Below are positions 44,266 to 54,137 of a stretch of DNA of 64,000 nt, piece by piece; position 1 is the first letter of the stretch, and each line of letters starts with the position of its first letter. Under the pieces are notes generated by a model. The model saw nothing but the letters and a program-made list of their open reading frames with translations. It did no database searches and was not told the origin of the DNA. The position numbers and the translations under genes are program-made. The DNA is from Microbacter sp. GSS18. Lineage in GTDB: Bacteria > Actinomycetota > Actinomycetes > Actinomycetales > Microbacteriaceae. Where the stretch lies: assembly GCA_029319145.1 (NCBI GenBank), contig CP119753.1, positions 2,790,001-2,854,000 on the forward strand, in the 5' to 3' direction.

Positions 44266-44608
44266 GTCATAACTCCGAGGTCGGTGCAGCGGTCATCCCG
44301 GTCCCCACTTCGTATCCTCGGCCGTCGCGTCGTCACCGGCGGCCTGGTCCTGCCGTGGTCAGTCTGACGCGGACCGACCGGGGATGCCGTCGCCCTTCCG
44401 GGCGATGGAAGGCGGGAGCGCACACGCCGCGCCCGGGCGAAGCGAGCGACGTAGCCTACCCGGCCTCGCGACGCGAAGGAACGGGTGCCGCCGCTGACCG
44501 GAAGCGGCGTTGTCGCCGCCTGGACGGCGTGCGAGCGTCGCATCGGGCGCCGGCTGTCTCCTCGCCACCGGGCGGCGCTCGCGTCAGTCACTACGCAAAG
44601 GAGCGTCG
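44266..44608. other. 343-base divergent intergenic region
   Basis: It separates the minus-strand ligase from the plus-strand tannase-like gene and must hold both promoters. Visible items are an inverted repeat CGCCGCT-n7-AGCGGCG (44489-44509) and the ribosome-binding site AAAGGAG before 44609. No copy of the ACCTATG or TTCCGC palindromes and no coding frame worth calling was seen. Confidence 0.5.
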
Positions 44609-46228
44609 ATGAAATCTGCACTCACCAGACTGTCCGCGGTGTCGATGGGCATCGCGGCCGTCCTCGCGGCCACCGCGGGCGCGTCTGCGGCTTCGGCCGC
44701 GCCGCCGTCCGAGCGCGAGCCCCAGGTGGTCACCCAAGCCGACTGCGAGGCTCTGGTCGGCTTCACGATCCCCGCGAAGGAGATCGGCCTGCCGACGAAC
44801 GGCGCCGAGGTCGAGACGGCGACGTGGAACGACGCCGGCGACTACTGCGCCGTCACCGGCTGGATCTTCGCCGTCAGCGCCCCCCAGGACATGGAGTTCC
44901 AGGTCAACCTCCCCGGCGACTGGAATCGCCGCACGCTGCAGTTCGGCGGCGGCGGGTTCGACGGATCGCTCGTGACGGCGACCGGAGCGTACACGGCGCA
45001 GCCGGCGGGCTCGCCCACCGCGCTGTCGCAGGGCTGGGTGACGCTCGGCTCCGACGGCGGCCACCAGGGCGCCCCCGGGTTCGACGGCACGTTCCAGCTC
45101 GACGAGGAGCTGTTCCTCAACTACGGGCAGTGGTCGGTCAAGAAGGCCCACGATGCCGCGGCCGCGGTCATCCTCGCCGCCTACGGCGTCGACGCGAACT
45201 GGTCCTACTTCATCGGCGGCTCCCAGGGCGGTCACGAGGCGCTCGACGCCGCAGCCCGGTACCCGCGCGACTACGACGGGGTGATCGCGAACTACCCCGC
45301 GTACAACGTCACGATGATGCACGTGGGCGCGGTGAACTTCCGTGACGCGGTGCAGCTGGACGGCGGCGCGGGCCACCTGAACTCGGGCGAGACCGCGACG
45401 ATCACGGATGCCGTCTACGCGGCGTGCGATGGCCTCGACGGTGTCGAGGACGGGCTGATCAGCAACGTCCGCGGATGCGACGAGACCTTCGACATCCAGA
45501 CACTCGCGTGCGCGGAGGGCGTCGATCCCGCCACGACGGACACATGCCTGTCGGAAGCCGAGATCGCCGCCGCCGAGAAGATCACGACCGACTACGACCT
45601 CGGCATCGACATCGAGGGCAACTCGATCTTCGCGAAGAGCGCGCTGCTGGAGGGGGCCCTGTATCAGGGCTTCGCCGGCTTCGGCTCCAGTGCCGAGTCG
45701 CAGGGCCTGCAGTTCCTCGTGTTCCAGGCGACGATGCGCTACGGCGTCGCCGGAGACCCGCCCGGGTTCGACGCCTACACGGCCGACCCGCTCGACTACG
45801 CGGAGCGCGTGGAGGAGGTCGGCGAGATCATGGACGTCACCGACGTTTCGCTGAACCAGTTCCGCGCGCACGGCGGGAAGGTCATCCTGACGCACGGCAC
45901 GATCGACGACTTCATCACGCCGCACAACACCATCCAGTACTACGAGGCGCTCGAGGACGAGTTCGGCAAGCGGCTCGACTCGTTCGTGCGCTTCTACACG
46001 GTGCCCGGATGGGGCCACGGACAGGGCCTGTTCCGCGCGCAGTACGACGGACTGGACGCGATCGTGGACTGGGTCGAGAACGACGTCGCACCCTCAGGAC
46101 TTGTCGCCCGCGACGGCAACGCCGGCGCGGACCGCACCCGTCCCATGTGCGAGTACCCGTCCTGGCCCGAGTACGACGGCTACGGTTCGGTCGATCAGGC
46201 CAGTTCGTACACCTGCGTCGCCGACTGA
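44609..46228 (+). CDS. Secreted tannase/feruloyl esterase family protein lacking the CS-D-HC cysteines
   Basis: A 539-residue protein with a Sec signal (about residues 1-31, ending ASAASAAPP). It belongs to the tannase/feruloyl esterase family: TLQFGGGGFDGSLV, GWVTLGSDGGHQGAPGFDG, the nucleophile Ser205 in YFIGGSQGGHEAL, an Asp in LTHGTIDDFITPHNTIQYYE and the His in VPGWGHGQGLF. Classic members carry a Cys next to Ser and another next to His (CS-D-HC), forming a disulfide. Here both positions are Gly. It probably hydrolyses phenolic or other esters outside the cell, feeding the aromatic pathways. A related amide or lactone substrate is possible. Confidence 0.85.
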   Translation: MKSALTRLSAVSMGIAAVLAATAGASAASAAPPSEREPQVVTQADCEALVGFTIPAKEIGLPTNGAEVETATWNDAGDYCAVTGWIFAVSAPQDMEFQVNLPGDWNRRTLQFGGGGFDGSLVTATGAYTAQPAGSPTALSQGWVTLGSDGGHQGAPGFDGTFQLDEELFLNYGQWSVKKAHDAAAAVILAAYGVDANWSYFIGGSQGGHEALDAAARYPRDYDGVIANYPAYNVTMMHVGAVNFRDAVQLDGGAGHLNSGETATITDAVYAACDGLDGVEDGLISNVRGCDETFDIQTLACAEGVDPATTDTCLSEAEIAAAEKITTDYDLGIDIEGNSIFAKSALLEGALYQGFAGFGSSAESQGLQFLVFQATMRYGVAGDPPGFDAYTADPLDYAERVEEVGEIMDVTDVSLNQFRAHGGKVILTHGTIDDFITPHNTIQYYEALEDEFGKRLDSFVRFYTVPGWGHGQGLFRAQYDGLDAIVDWVENDVAPSGLVARDGNAGADRTRPMCEYPSWPEYDGYGSVDQASSYTCVAD

Positions 46229-46253
46229 CCTCGGCTCCTGAACGCAGGTCGAT

Positions 46254-46287
46254 CCCGCGGGGTCCCGGTTCGCCGGGGCCCCGCGGG
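46254..46287. terminator. Bidirectional hairpin between tannase-like gene and iclR twin B
   Basis: CCCGCGGGG-T-CCCGG pairs with CCGGG-G-CCCCGCGGG around TTCG, with one T-G wobble. It lies between the convergent stops at 46228 and 46292. Confidence 0.75.
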
Positions 46288-46291
46288 TCCG

Positions 46292-47068
46292 TCAGCCGCC
46301 GGCACCGCGGATCAGGTGCGCCTCGCGGATGGCCCGCCCGATGCCGGAGGCCGCGACCGTCAGCATCTCGATGCTCGCCTGGGCCGATGACCCGTCACTG
46401 GGGACCACGACGCCGATCGCGGCGATCACCCGGCCTCCCTCACCCTGAACGGGCACGGCGATCCCGCGCGACGCCGGGTGGATATGGCCGTCCGCAACGA
46501 CGTAGCCGTCCGCGCGCACTCGTCGCAGTCGCGCGCGCAGCTCGTCCGAGGTCCGGATCGTCTTCGGCGTGAGCGCGGGCCAACCCGATGCCACGACATC
46601 GTCGACCACTGCCGAACCGGCGTGAGCCAGCAGCACGAGTCCGCTCGAGGTGACCGCGAGCGGGAAGCGCCCGCCGATCACCGTGGCGTTGACCGTGGCA
46701 CCCCGCGCCGACATCCGCTCGATGAACAGCACGTCGCGGCGACTGCGCACCCCCAGCTGGGTGTGCTGCCGGACGCGGGCATGCACCTCGTCGAGCCACG
46801 GCCGCGCGATCTCCCGCAGGCCAAGCGCGCCGGGAGTGCGTGCCGCGAACTCCCACAGCCGGATGCCGAGCTGATACGTGCGATCGGGCGCGCGCTCGAG
46901 CATGCCCTCGCGCTCGAGCGCGGCCACGAGCCGATGCGCCGTCGTCGGCGGCAGCCCCGTGGCCTCGGCGATCTCGGTGAGCGTCAGAAACGGCCGGTCG
47001 ATCTCGAACGCCTGCAGCACGCGAAGGTGCTTGTGCAGCACCGACTCGCCGTCAGAGCGATGCGCCAC
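46292..47068 (-). CDS. IclR family transcriptional regulator, twin B
   Basis: A 258-residue IclR protein, plainly paralogous to 39494-40393. It shares GESVLHKHLRVLQAFEIDRP, AEATGLPPTTAHRLVAALE, LGIRLWEFAARTPGALGLRE and RQHTQLGVRSRRDVLFIERM. It lacks the 40-residue C-terminal extension. The start is GTG. It lies 66 bases after the copy-3 O-demethylase on the same strand, so each twin accompanies one LigM-like gene. It probably senses an aromatic acid and controls the neighbouring gene. No TTCC/GGAA palindrome was seen in the short gap before it. Confidence 0.9.
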   Translation of the reverse strand: MAHRSDGESVLHKHLRVLQAFEIDRPFLTLTEIAEATGLPPTTAHRLVAALEREGMLERAPDRTYQLGIRLWEFAARTPGALGLREIARPWLDEVHARVRQHTQLGVRSRRDVLFIERMSARGATVNATVIGGRFPLAVTSSGLVLLAHAGSAVVDDVVASGWPALTPKTIRTSDELRARLRRVRADGYVVADGHIHPASRGIAVPVQGEGGRVIAAIGVVVPSDGSSAQASIEMLTVAASGIGRAIREAHLIRGAGG

Positions 47069-47134
47069 GCTCGTCTCTCTCGTCAGCGCCGATCGCGGCC
47101 GGCCGGGGCGCGTCGCCCCGGTCGGCTCCTGCGA

Positions 47135-48640
<1,506 letters not shown>

Positions 48641-48730
48641 ATGCTCACGACCGCGAAGGGTCTTCGACGGCTGGGTCAATTCCCGCCCTGGCCGGGGCCT
48701 TGAGCCCCTGTTTGTCGAGGAGGACATGAC

Positions 48731-49759
48731 ATGGCCACGTTCGAGAACTTCGACCTCGCCCATCTGGGCGGGATCGAGCTGTTCACCCCGAAGTTCGAGG
48801 AGAGTCTTCACTTCTTCCGCGACATCTGCGCGATGCGCGAGGTCGAGCGGATCGGCGACTCCGCCTACCTGAGGTGCTGGGACGAGTACCAGCTGTACAC
48901 GCTCAAGCTCACCGCGTCCGACACCAACGGCGTCGGACGCACGCTCTACCGCACCACCAGCGAAGAGGCTCTCGACCGGCGCGTGAAGGCGATCGAAGCG
49001 TCCGGGCTCGGCCACGGCTGGCGCGACCCCGAGGTCGGCGTGGGCCGGTCGTACGAGTTCGAGGACCCCGACGGGCACCTCATGGCGCTGTACTTCGACA
49101 CCGAGCACTACGTGCCCGACGATGAGGATCGCCCGGCCTTGAAGAACCAGGCGTCGGCATATCCCGGTCGCGGCATCAACGCCCGCCGCATGGACCACAT
49201 CAACTATCTCGCGTCGGACGTCAACGCCGCCGGCGAGTTCTGGCGCGACGTCATGAAGTCACGCGAGTCCGAGCGGGTGAAGCTGGACGCCGGCGGCTAC
49301 GGAGCGTGGTGGTTCCGGTTCCACCAGAAGTCCTACGATGTCGTCTACTCCGACGACTGGACGAAGCAGCGAGGACGCTTCCACCACTTCGCGATCGCCC
49401 CGGACTCCCGGGAAGACATCCTCAAAGCAGCCGACATCTGCCTCGAGAACGGCATCTACATCGAGTACGGGCCCTACAAGCACGCCATCAACCAGACGTT
49501 CTTCCTGTACGTGTGGGAGCCCGGCGGCAACCGCATCGAGTTCGCCACGGCGCAGGGCCGACTCATTCTCGACCCCGACTGGCCGGTGGTCGAATGGAGT
49601 CAGGCCGAACGCGCCAAGGGCCAGGCGTGGGGCATGAAGACGATCCCCACCTTCCACACGCACGGCACGCCCTACGTCGACCACCAGGAGGAGATCGACC
49701 AGGCGGCACTGGAGGGCCGGAAGTTCGTCCTCCCCGAGCGCGACGTCGAGAACGAGTAG
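48731..49759 (+). CDS. Type I extradiol (catechol 2,3-) dioxygenase family protein
   Basis: A 342-residue two-domain vicinal-oxygen-chelate protein. The N-terminal domain (about 8-125) includes HLGGIELFTPKFEESLHFF. The catalytic C-terminal domain has the iron ligands His in RRMDHINYLASDV, His in GRFHHFAIAPD and Glu in GGNRIEFATAQG. A late YGPYKH supplies the expected second-sphere residues. It probably cleaves a catechol meta to the hydroxyls with Fe(II) and oxygen. Divergent from copy-3 O-demethylase across the double operator, it would open the ring of the demethylated product. GAGGAGG precedes the ATG. The next enzymes of a meta pathway are not adjacent. Confidence 0.87.
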   Translation: MATFENFDLAHLGGIELFTPKFEESLHFFRDICAMREVERIGDSAYLRCWDEYQLYTLKLTASDTNGVGRTLYRTTSEEALDRRVKAIEASGLGHGWRDPEVGVGRSYEFEDPDGHLMALYFDTEHYVPDDEDRPALKNQASAYPGRGINARRMDHINYLASDVNAAGEFWRDVMKSRESERVKLDAGGYGAWWFRFHQKSYDVVYSDDWTKQRGRFHHFAIAPDSREDILKAADICLENGIYIEYGPYKHAINQTFFLYVWEPGGNRIEFATAQGRLILDPDWPVVEWSQAERAKGQAWGMKTIPTFHTHGTPYVDHQEEIDQAALEGRKFVLPERDVENE

Positions 49760-49820
49760 CGCCGCACCGCAGCCCCACTGAGGCGTCGATTGGCGCTCAA
49801 TGCCGCGCAAGGCATGCGAT

Positions 49821-49926
49821 GCGGCATCCCGCGACAACCGAGCGCGGATGTCTGACAATCAGTTGGCCGTGGATGTCACCACAGTCCGTTGAAGCGGCAT
49901 CCCGCGTCAACCGAGCGGGATGCCGC
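49821..49926. repeat. Tandem hairpin-forming direct repeat
   Basis: A 24-base unit at 49821-49844 recurs at 49894-49917 with one mismatch. The second copy forms a perfect hairpin (GCGGCATCCCGC at 49894-49905 and its complement at 49915-49926); in the first the right arm is only partly kept. It lies between the convergent dioxygenase and MetE-like genes and probably serves as a terminator. Confidence 0.6.
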
Positions 49927-49934
49927 GACGTCTC

Positions 49935-51047
49935 CTACTTCCAGACCTCGTCGGCGATCGCGACGATCTCGCGGATCTTGGCCCACTGCTGCTCCTCGGT
50001 GAGGACGTTGCCCTCCTCCGTCGAGGCGAAGCCGCACTGGGGGCTCAGGGCCAGCTGGTCCAGCGGCGCGAACTCCGCGGCCTCGTCGATGCGCTTCTCG
50101 ACGGCGCCGACCTCCTCGAGGTCGCCGCTCTTCGAGGTGATCAGCCCCAGCACGACCGTCTTGTCGCCCTCGGGGAGGAACCGCAGCGGCTCGAAGCCGC
50201 CGGCGCGCTCGGAGTCGTACTCGAGGAAGTAGCCGTCGTAGTTCGTCACACCCAGCAGTTGCTCGGCGACCGGCTCATAGCCGCCCGACGAGATCCAGGT
50301 CGAGCGGAAGTTGCCACGGCACACGTGCGTCGTGACGGTGAGGTCGTCGGGCTTGCCCTCGAGGATGCGGTTGAGCATGTCGGCGTAGCGCTCGGCGATC
50401 CCGTCGGTCTCGATGCCGCGATCGCGGGCCTTTGCCAGCTCGACGTCCGAGCACAGATACGCCCACGCGGTGTCGTCGAACTGCAGGTACCGGCATCCGG
50501 CATCGTAGAACGCCTGCATCGCGTCGCGGTACGTCGTCACGAGGTCGTCGACGATGTCGTCGCGGTGCTCGTAGGGCGCGGCGAGGTGGCCGGGCTCGAG
50601 GCGGAAGTCGAGCACCGTCGGCGCGGGGATGGAGAACTTCGGCATCGCGCCCGTGCTGTGCGCAAGCACGTCGCGTAGGTAGCGGAAGTGGTTCAGGAAG
50701 GGGTGGTCGTCGCTGAAGCCCACCTTGCCCGAGATCTCGATGCCGCGCGGCTTGGTCTGGACACCCTGGAACTGGATGCCGTGGTCGAGCTCGACGATCT
50801 CGACGCCGTCGAGCAGCCCGAAGAAGTCGTAATGCCACCACGACCGGCGGAACTCGCCGTCCGTGGCGACCTTCAGCCCGGCGTCCGCCTCCTTCTTGAC
50901 CAGGTCCAAGATGGCGTCGTCCTCGACGGACCGCAGCGCCTGCTTGGAGAGATCCCCCTGCGCATACTCGAGGCGCGCCTCGTGGATGGCGTCGGGACGG
51001 AGGAAGCTGCCGACGATGTCGGCGCGGAACGGAGGCTGGTGCGACAT
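49935..51047 (-). CDS. Cobalamin-independent methionine synthase-like (MetE C-terminal domain family)
   Basis: A 370-residue protein matching only the catalytic C-terminal half of MetE, like the YxjG/YxjH group. It shows ATDGEFRRSWWHYDFF, a substrate-binding EFRR segment, KFSIPAPTVLDFR, YLQFDDTAWAYLC, and zinc ligands in VTTHVCRGNFRS and LALSPQCGFAST. Such proteins move methyl groups from folate or other donors to thiols. Here it could draw off the 5-methyl-THF produced by O-demethylation, or act on another methyl donor; this is inference. Full-length MetE activity should not be assumed. Confidence 0.82.
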   Translation of the reverse strand: MSHQPPFRADIVGSFLRPDAIHEARLEYAQGDLSKQALRSVEDDAILDLVKKEADAGLKVATDGEFRRSWWHYDFFGLLDGVEIVELDHGIQFQGVQTKPRGIEISGKVGFSDDHPFLNHFRYLRDVLAHSTGAMPKFSIPAPTVLDFRLEPGHLAAPYEHRDDIVDDLVTTYRDAMQAFYDAGCRYLQFDDTAWAYLCSDVELAKARDRGIETDGIAERYADMLNRILEGKPDDLTVTTHVCRGNFRSTWISSGGYEPVAEQLLGVTNYDGYFLEYDSERAGGFEPLRFLPEGDKTVVLGLITSKSGDLEEVGAVEKRIDEAAEFAPLDQLALSPQCGFASTEEGNVLTEEQQWAKIREIVAIADEVWK

Positions 51048-51134
51048 ATCGTGAGCCTACGACTTCTGCGGGGCGCTGATCGACCCTGTGTCGTCACGCA
51101 ACGTCGTCATGTCGCGGCGGGCCGGCCGCAGAAC

Positions 51135-51602
51135 TCACTCCTCGTCGAGCGCGATGCGCTTGAGCATGTCGGTGAGCTGTGCCCGCTCCTGCTCGCTCAG
51201 GCGCGCGTGAACCCGCCGCTCCGAGTCCTCCGCCACGACTCGGGCAGCAGCGGCGACGCGAACGCCGTCGGCGGTGGCGACCACGACGTTGGCCCGCCGG
51301 TCCTCGGGGTCCGGGCGCCGCTCGACGAGCCCGCGACGCTGGAGGTCGTCGACAAGGGCGACGACCTGACTCGGGTCCAGCCGCAGGAAGTCCGCCAGTT
51401 CGCGCTGCGAAGGACGCGTATCGGCGGCGGCGAGCTCGAGCACAGCGAATGCACGCACCTTGAGCCCGTGTTCGGCGAGGGCCGCGTTGGCTTCGGCGAC
51501 CGCCAGCGCGTTCGCCCTCGCGAGCAGGAAGCTGAGGTCATCGGCGAGCGGCGAGCGGGCGAGCCGGCTGCCGCCGACGGACGACGTCGTCGGTCTGGGC
51601 AT
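51135..51602 (-). CDS. MarR family transcriptional regulator
   Basis: A 155-residue MarR protein with LADDLSFLLARANALAVAEAN, LKVRAFAVLELAA, the recognition helix PSQRELADFLRLDPSQVVALVDDLQ and the wing VERRPDPEDRRANVVV. The last helix is LSEQERAQLTDMLKRI. The ATG at 51602 is preferred to an upstream start because it gives the usual length. It is divergent from the SDR that begins the CoA cluster. The palindrome at 51632-51652 between them covers a -35 box, so it probably represses that cluster and itself. The inducer may be an aromatic or CoA-linked acid. Confidence 0.88.
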   Translation of the reverse strand: MPRPTTSSVGGSRLARSPLADDLSFLLARANALAVAEANAALAEHGLKVRAFAVLELAAADTRPSQRELADFLRLDPSQVVALVDDLQRRGLVERRPDPEDRRANVVVATADGVRVAAAARVVAEDSERRVHARLSEQERAQLTDMLKRIALDEE

Positions 51603-51631
51603 GGTGGCATCGTAGCCCAAATTGATGAGAG

Positions 51632-51652
51632 TGAGAACTATTGACATTCTCA
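51632..51652. promoter_or_regulatory. MarR-type operator over the CoA-cluster promoter
   Basis: TGAGAA-n9-TTCTCA. The spacer ends in TTGACA (51641-51646), a -35 box with TTGAAT at 51665-51670 as a possible -10 (18-base spacer). Binding would block transcription of the SDR at 51700. Confidence 0.6.
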
Positions 51653-51699
51653 ATCTAATTGGTCTTGAATGGACCTGAGATTCAGCAAGGGAGCTTCAT

Positions 51700-52629
51700 A
51701 TGTCACTCGAGGGCAAGGTCGCCATCGTCACTGGTTCGGGTCGCGGGCTCGGACTCGCCTACGCACAAGAACTGGCCCGCCAGGGCGCCTCGGTCGTGGT
51801 CAACGACGTCGACGAGGCAACAGCCGCGGACGCCGTCGCGTCGATCGAAGCGGCGGGCGGGAAGGCCGTCGCGGTGGTCGCGCCGGTGGGTCCGACCGAG
51901 ACGGCGAAGCAGCTCGTGCAGACCGCGGTCGACACCTACGGGCGCCTGGACATCCTCGTCACCAATGCCGGCGTGCTGCGCGACACCGTGCTGTGGAAGA
52001 TGAGCGACGACGACTTCGACACCGTCATCGGGGTGCACCTTCGCGGCACGTTCACGTGCGTGCGCGAAGCAGCGACGTACATGCGCGAGAACCAGATCCC
52101 CGGCCGCATCATCACGATCGGCTCCCCCACGGGTCAGCGCGGCAACTTCGGGCAGACCAACTACGCCGCGGCCAAGGCCGGCATCGTCGGCATGGTCCGC
52201 ACCTGGGCCATGGAGCTGAAGAAGGCCGGCATCACGGCCAACGCCGTCGTCCCCGTCGCCGCCACCGCCATGACCGCGACGATCCCCTACTTCGCGGCGG
52301 CCATGGAGGCGGATGCGGCCGGCGAGCCCATGCCGCCGTTCTTCCGGCACGATCTCGGCTTCGGCACGATCGCCGATGTCGCCGGACTCGTCGCCTACCT
52401 CGCCTCCGACGAGGCCGCCGGTGTCACCGGCCAGGCGATCGGCATCGGCGGCGATCGCCTGCAGCTGTGGTCCCACCCCGAAGCCATCGTCTCCGCGTAC
52501 CACGAGGGCGGCTGGTCCTATGACGACCTGCAGGCCGGCTTCACCGACGCCGTCGGCGACCTCCAGACCGTCGGCGAGAAGTTCCCCCCGCTGCCCGAGG
52601 AGCTCGTTCGCCCCAAGCCGGAGGCCTGA
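51700..52629 (+). CDS. SDR oxidoreductase, 3-hydroxyacyl-CoA dehydrogenase-like
   Basis: A 309-residue SDR with VAIVTGSGRGLGLAYAQELA, VNDVDEAT (acidic residue, NAD preference), ILVTNAGVLRD, the catalytic Ser in IITIGSPTG and YAAAK. It matches the dehydrogenase domain of peroxisomal multifunctional enzyme type 2 in the GRGLGLAYA opening and the TNAGVLRD block. It carries a 50-residue C-terminal extension (ending LPEELVRPKPEA). It probably oxidises a 3-hydroxyacyl-CoA. It is the first gene of a cluster with MaoC hydratase, CoA ligase and acyl-CoA dehydrogenase, which supports that reading. AAGGGAG precedes the ATG. Confidence 0.85.
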   Translation: MSLEGKVAIVTGSGRGLGLAYAQELARQGASVVVNDVDEATAADAVASIEAAGGKAVAVVAPVGPTETAKQLVQTAVDTYGRLDILVTNAGVLRDTVLWKMSDDDFDTVIGVHLRGTFTCVREAATYMRENQIPGRIITIGSPTGQRGNFGQTNYAAAKAGIVGMVRTWAMELKKAGITANAVVPVAATAMTATIPYFAAAMEADAAGEPMPPFFRHDLGFGTIADVAGLVAYLASDEAAGVTGQAIGIGGDRLQLWSHPEAIVSAYHEGGWSYDDLQAGFTDAVGDLQTVGEKFPPLPEELVRPKPEA

Positions 52630-52677
52630 GCGGGACGCTTCGTCCCGCTTCACCCGCTCGCCGCCCGGAACGGAACC

Positions 52678-53559
52678 ATGACCCGCTACGAACCCGCGAT
52701 CGACGTCGACGCGCTCACCGCGCTCGACGTGCATGTGCACATCGAGGTCGACGCGCACGGACACGCCTCGCTCCCGCCCGACCTGGTCGAGGCGGCCTCG
52801 AAGTACTTCTCGGCCGACGGGCCGCGCCCCGACCTCGACTCGGTCGCGGCCTACTACCGCGAGAGGAAGATGGCGGCCGTCGTCTTCACGGTCGACGCTG
52901 AGACCCAGCTCGACCACGTGCCGGTGTCGAGCGCGGACATCGCCGAAGGCGCCGCGCGCAACAACGACGTCCTCATTCCGTTCGGCTCGGTCGACCCGCG
53001 CCGGACGGATGCGGTCGACCGCGCCCGGCGACTGATCGAGGACCACGGCGTGCGGGGCTTCAAGTTCCACCCGACCGTGCAGGGCTTCGACCCCAGCGAC
53101 GAGGCGTACTACCCGCTCTACGCGACGCTGCAGGACGCCGGAGTCGTCGCTCTGTTCCACACCGGACAGACGGGGATCGGCGCCGGCATGCCCGGCGGTC
53201 GCGGCTTCAAGCTGGGGCTGTCCAACCCGATCCTGCTCGACCCGGTGGCAGCCGACTTCGGCGACCTGCAGATCATCATGGCCCACCCGTCGGTGCCGTG
53301 GCAGGACGAGGCGATCTCGGTGGCGACCCACAAGCACAACACGTGGATCGACCTGTCGGGATGGAGCCCGAAGTACTTCCCGGAATCGCTCGTGCGCGCC
53401 GCGAACTCCTACCTCAAGCGCCGCATCCTCTTCGGCTCGGACTTCCCGCTTCTCACCCCCGATCGTTGGATGAGGGACGTCGAGCAGACGTCACTGAAGC
53501 CCGAGGTCATGCCCGGCATCCTCAAGGACAACGCCGTGCGCCTGCTGGGGCTCGACTGA
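52678..53559 (+). CDS. Amidohydrolase family protein (ACMSD/resorcylate decarboxylase type)
   Basis: A 293-residue TIM-barrel metal enzyme. Metal ligands are visible: LDVHVHIEVD near the N-terminus, His in FKFHPTVQGFDP, His in LFHTGQTGIG, His in IIMAHPSVPW and Asp in LFGSDFPLLTPDR. This pattern belongs to the amidohydrolase-2 group, which includes decarboxylases of aromatic acids and hydrolases of ring-cleavage products. It lies 48 bases after the SDR and 58 before the MaoC gene. It may hydrolyse or decarboxylate an intermediate before or after CoA activation; the exact reaction is not clear. Confidence 0.83.
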   Translation: MTRYEPAIDVDALTALDVHVHIEVDAHGHASLPPDLVEAASKYFSADGPRPDLDSVAAYYRERKMAAVVFTVDAETQLDHVPVSSADIAEGAARNNDVLIPFGSVDPRRTDAVDRARRLIEDHGVRGFKFHPTVQGFDPSDEAYYPLYATLQDAGVVALFHTGQTGIGAGMPGGRGFKLGLSNPILLDPVAADFGDLQIIMAHPSVPWQDEAISVATHKHNTWIDLSGWSPKYFPESLVRAANSYLKRRILFGSDFPLLTPDRWMRDVEQTSLKPEVMPGILKDNAVRLLGLD

Positions 53560-53617
53560 CGCCCAGAGCCGACCCCATCGAATCCCTGTCAACACCACCC
53601 CTCCGAAGGAGACAATC

Positions 53618-54070
53618 ATGACCACCACCGTCGCCTACGCCGACCTCCCCGGAGCCGTCGGCACCGAGATCGGCCCGTCGTCCTGGCTCGAGGTCACGCA
53701 GGAGCGCGTGAACACTTTCGCCGACGCGACGGACGACCACCAGTGGATCCACGTCGACCCCGAGAAGGCCAAGGACGGCCCGTTCGGCGCCCCGATCGCC
53801 CACGGCTTCCTCACACTCTCGCTCCTGATCCCGCTGCAGACCGAAGTGTTCGACGTCGATGGCGTCACCACCAAGGTGAACTACGGCCTCGACAAGGTGC
53901 GGTTCGTCTCGCCCGTCAAGGTGGGCGACCGCATCCGCCTCGTCGGCACAATCGCCGACGTCATCGAGGTGCCCGGCGGCTACCAGCTCGTGGTCGACAT
54001 CACGATCGAAGTCGAGGGCGGCACCAAGCCGGCCGTCGTCGCCCGGAGCCTTTCGCGCTTCTACGCCTGA
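53618..54070 (+). CDS. MaoC family dehydratase (R-specific enoyl-CoA hydratase-like)
   Basis: A 150-residue single hot-dog domain with the hydratase-2 motif FADATDDHQWIHVDPEKAK, where Asp and His are catalytic, followed by FGAPIAHGFLTLSLL. It hydrates trans-2-enoyl-CoA to (R)-3-hydroxyacyl-CoA. Together with the SDR at 51700 this gives the hydratase and dehydrogenase steps of a beta-oxidation-like route, with R stereochemistry. AAGGAG precedes the ATG. It is followed by a long hairpin, so the ligase downstream may be expressed less or separately. Confidence 0.88.
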   Translation: MTTTVAYADLPGAVGTEIGPSSWLEVTQERVNTFADATDDHQWIHVDPEKAKDGPFGAPIAHGFLTLSLLIPLQTEVFDVDGVTTKVNYGLDKVRFVSPVKVGDRIRLVGTIADVIEVPGGYQLVVDITIEVEGGTKPAVVARSLSRFYA

Positions 54071-54076
54071 CCTTCA

Positions 54077-54108
54077 TGCCGTGCCCCACGCTCGCGTGGG
54101 GCACGGCA
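54077..54108. terminator. Long perfect hairpin between maoC and ligase
   Basis: 15-base arms TGCCGTGCCCCACGC and GCGTGGGGCACGGCA with a two-base spacer, just after the MaoC stop and 30 bases before the ligase start. It shares CGTGGGGCAC with the hairpin at 27180. It probably attenuates read-through inside the cluster. Confidence 0.65.
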
Positions 54109-54137
54109 CTCCCGGACGCAAAGCTCGAAGGAGAGAT

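Noticed and set aside
49821..49926. CRISPR array
   Set aside because: There are only two units, each forming part of a hairpin, with no regular spacers and no cas genes.
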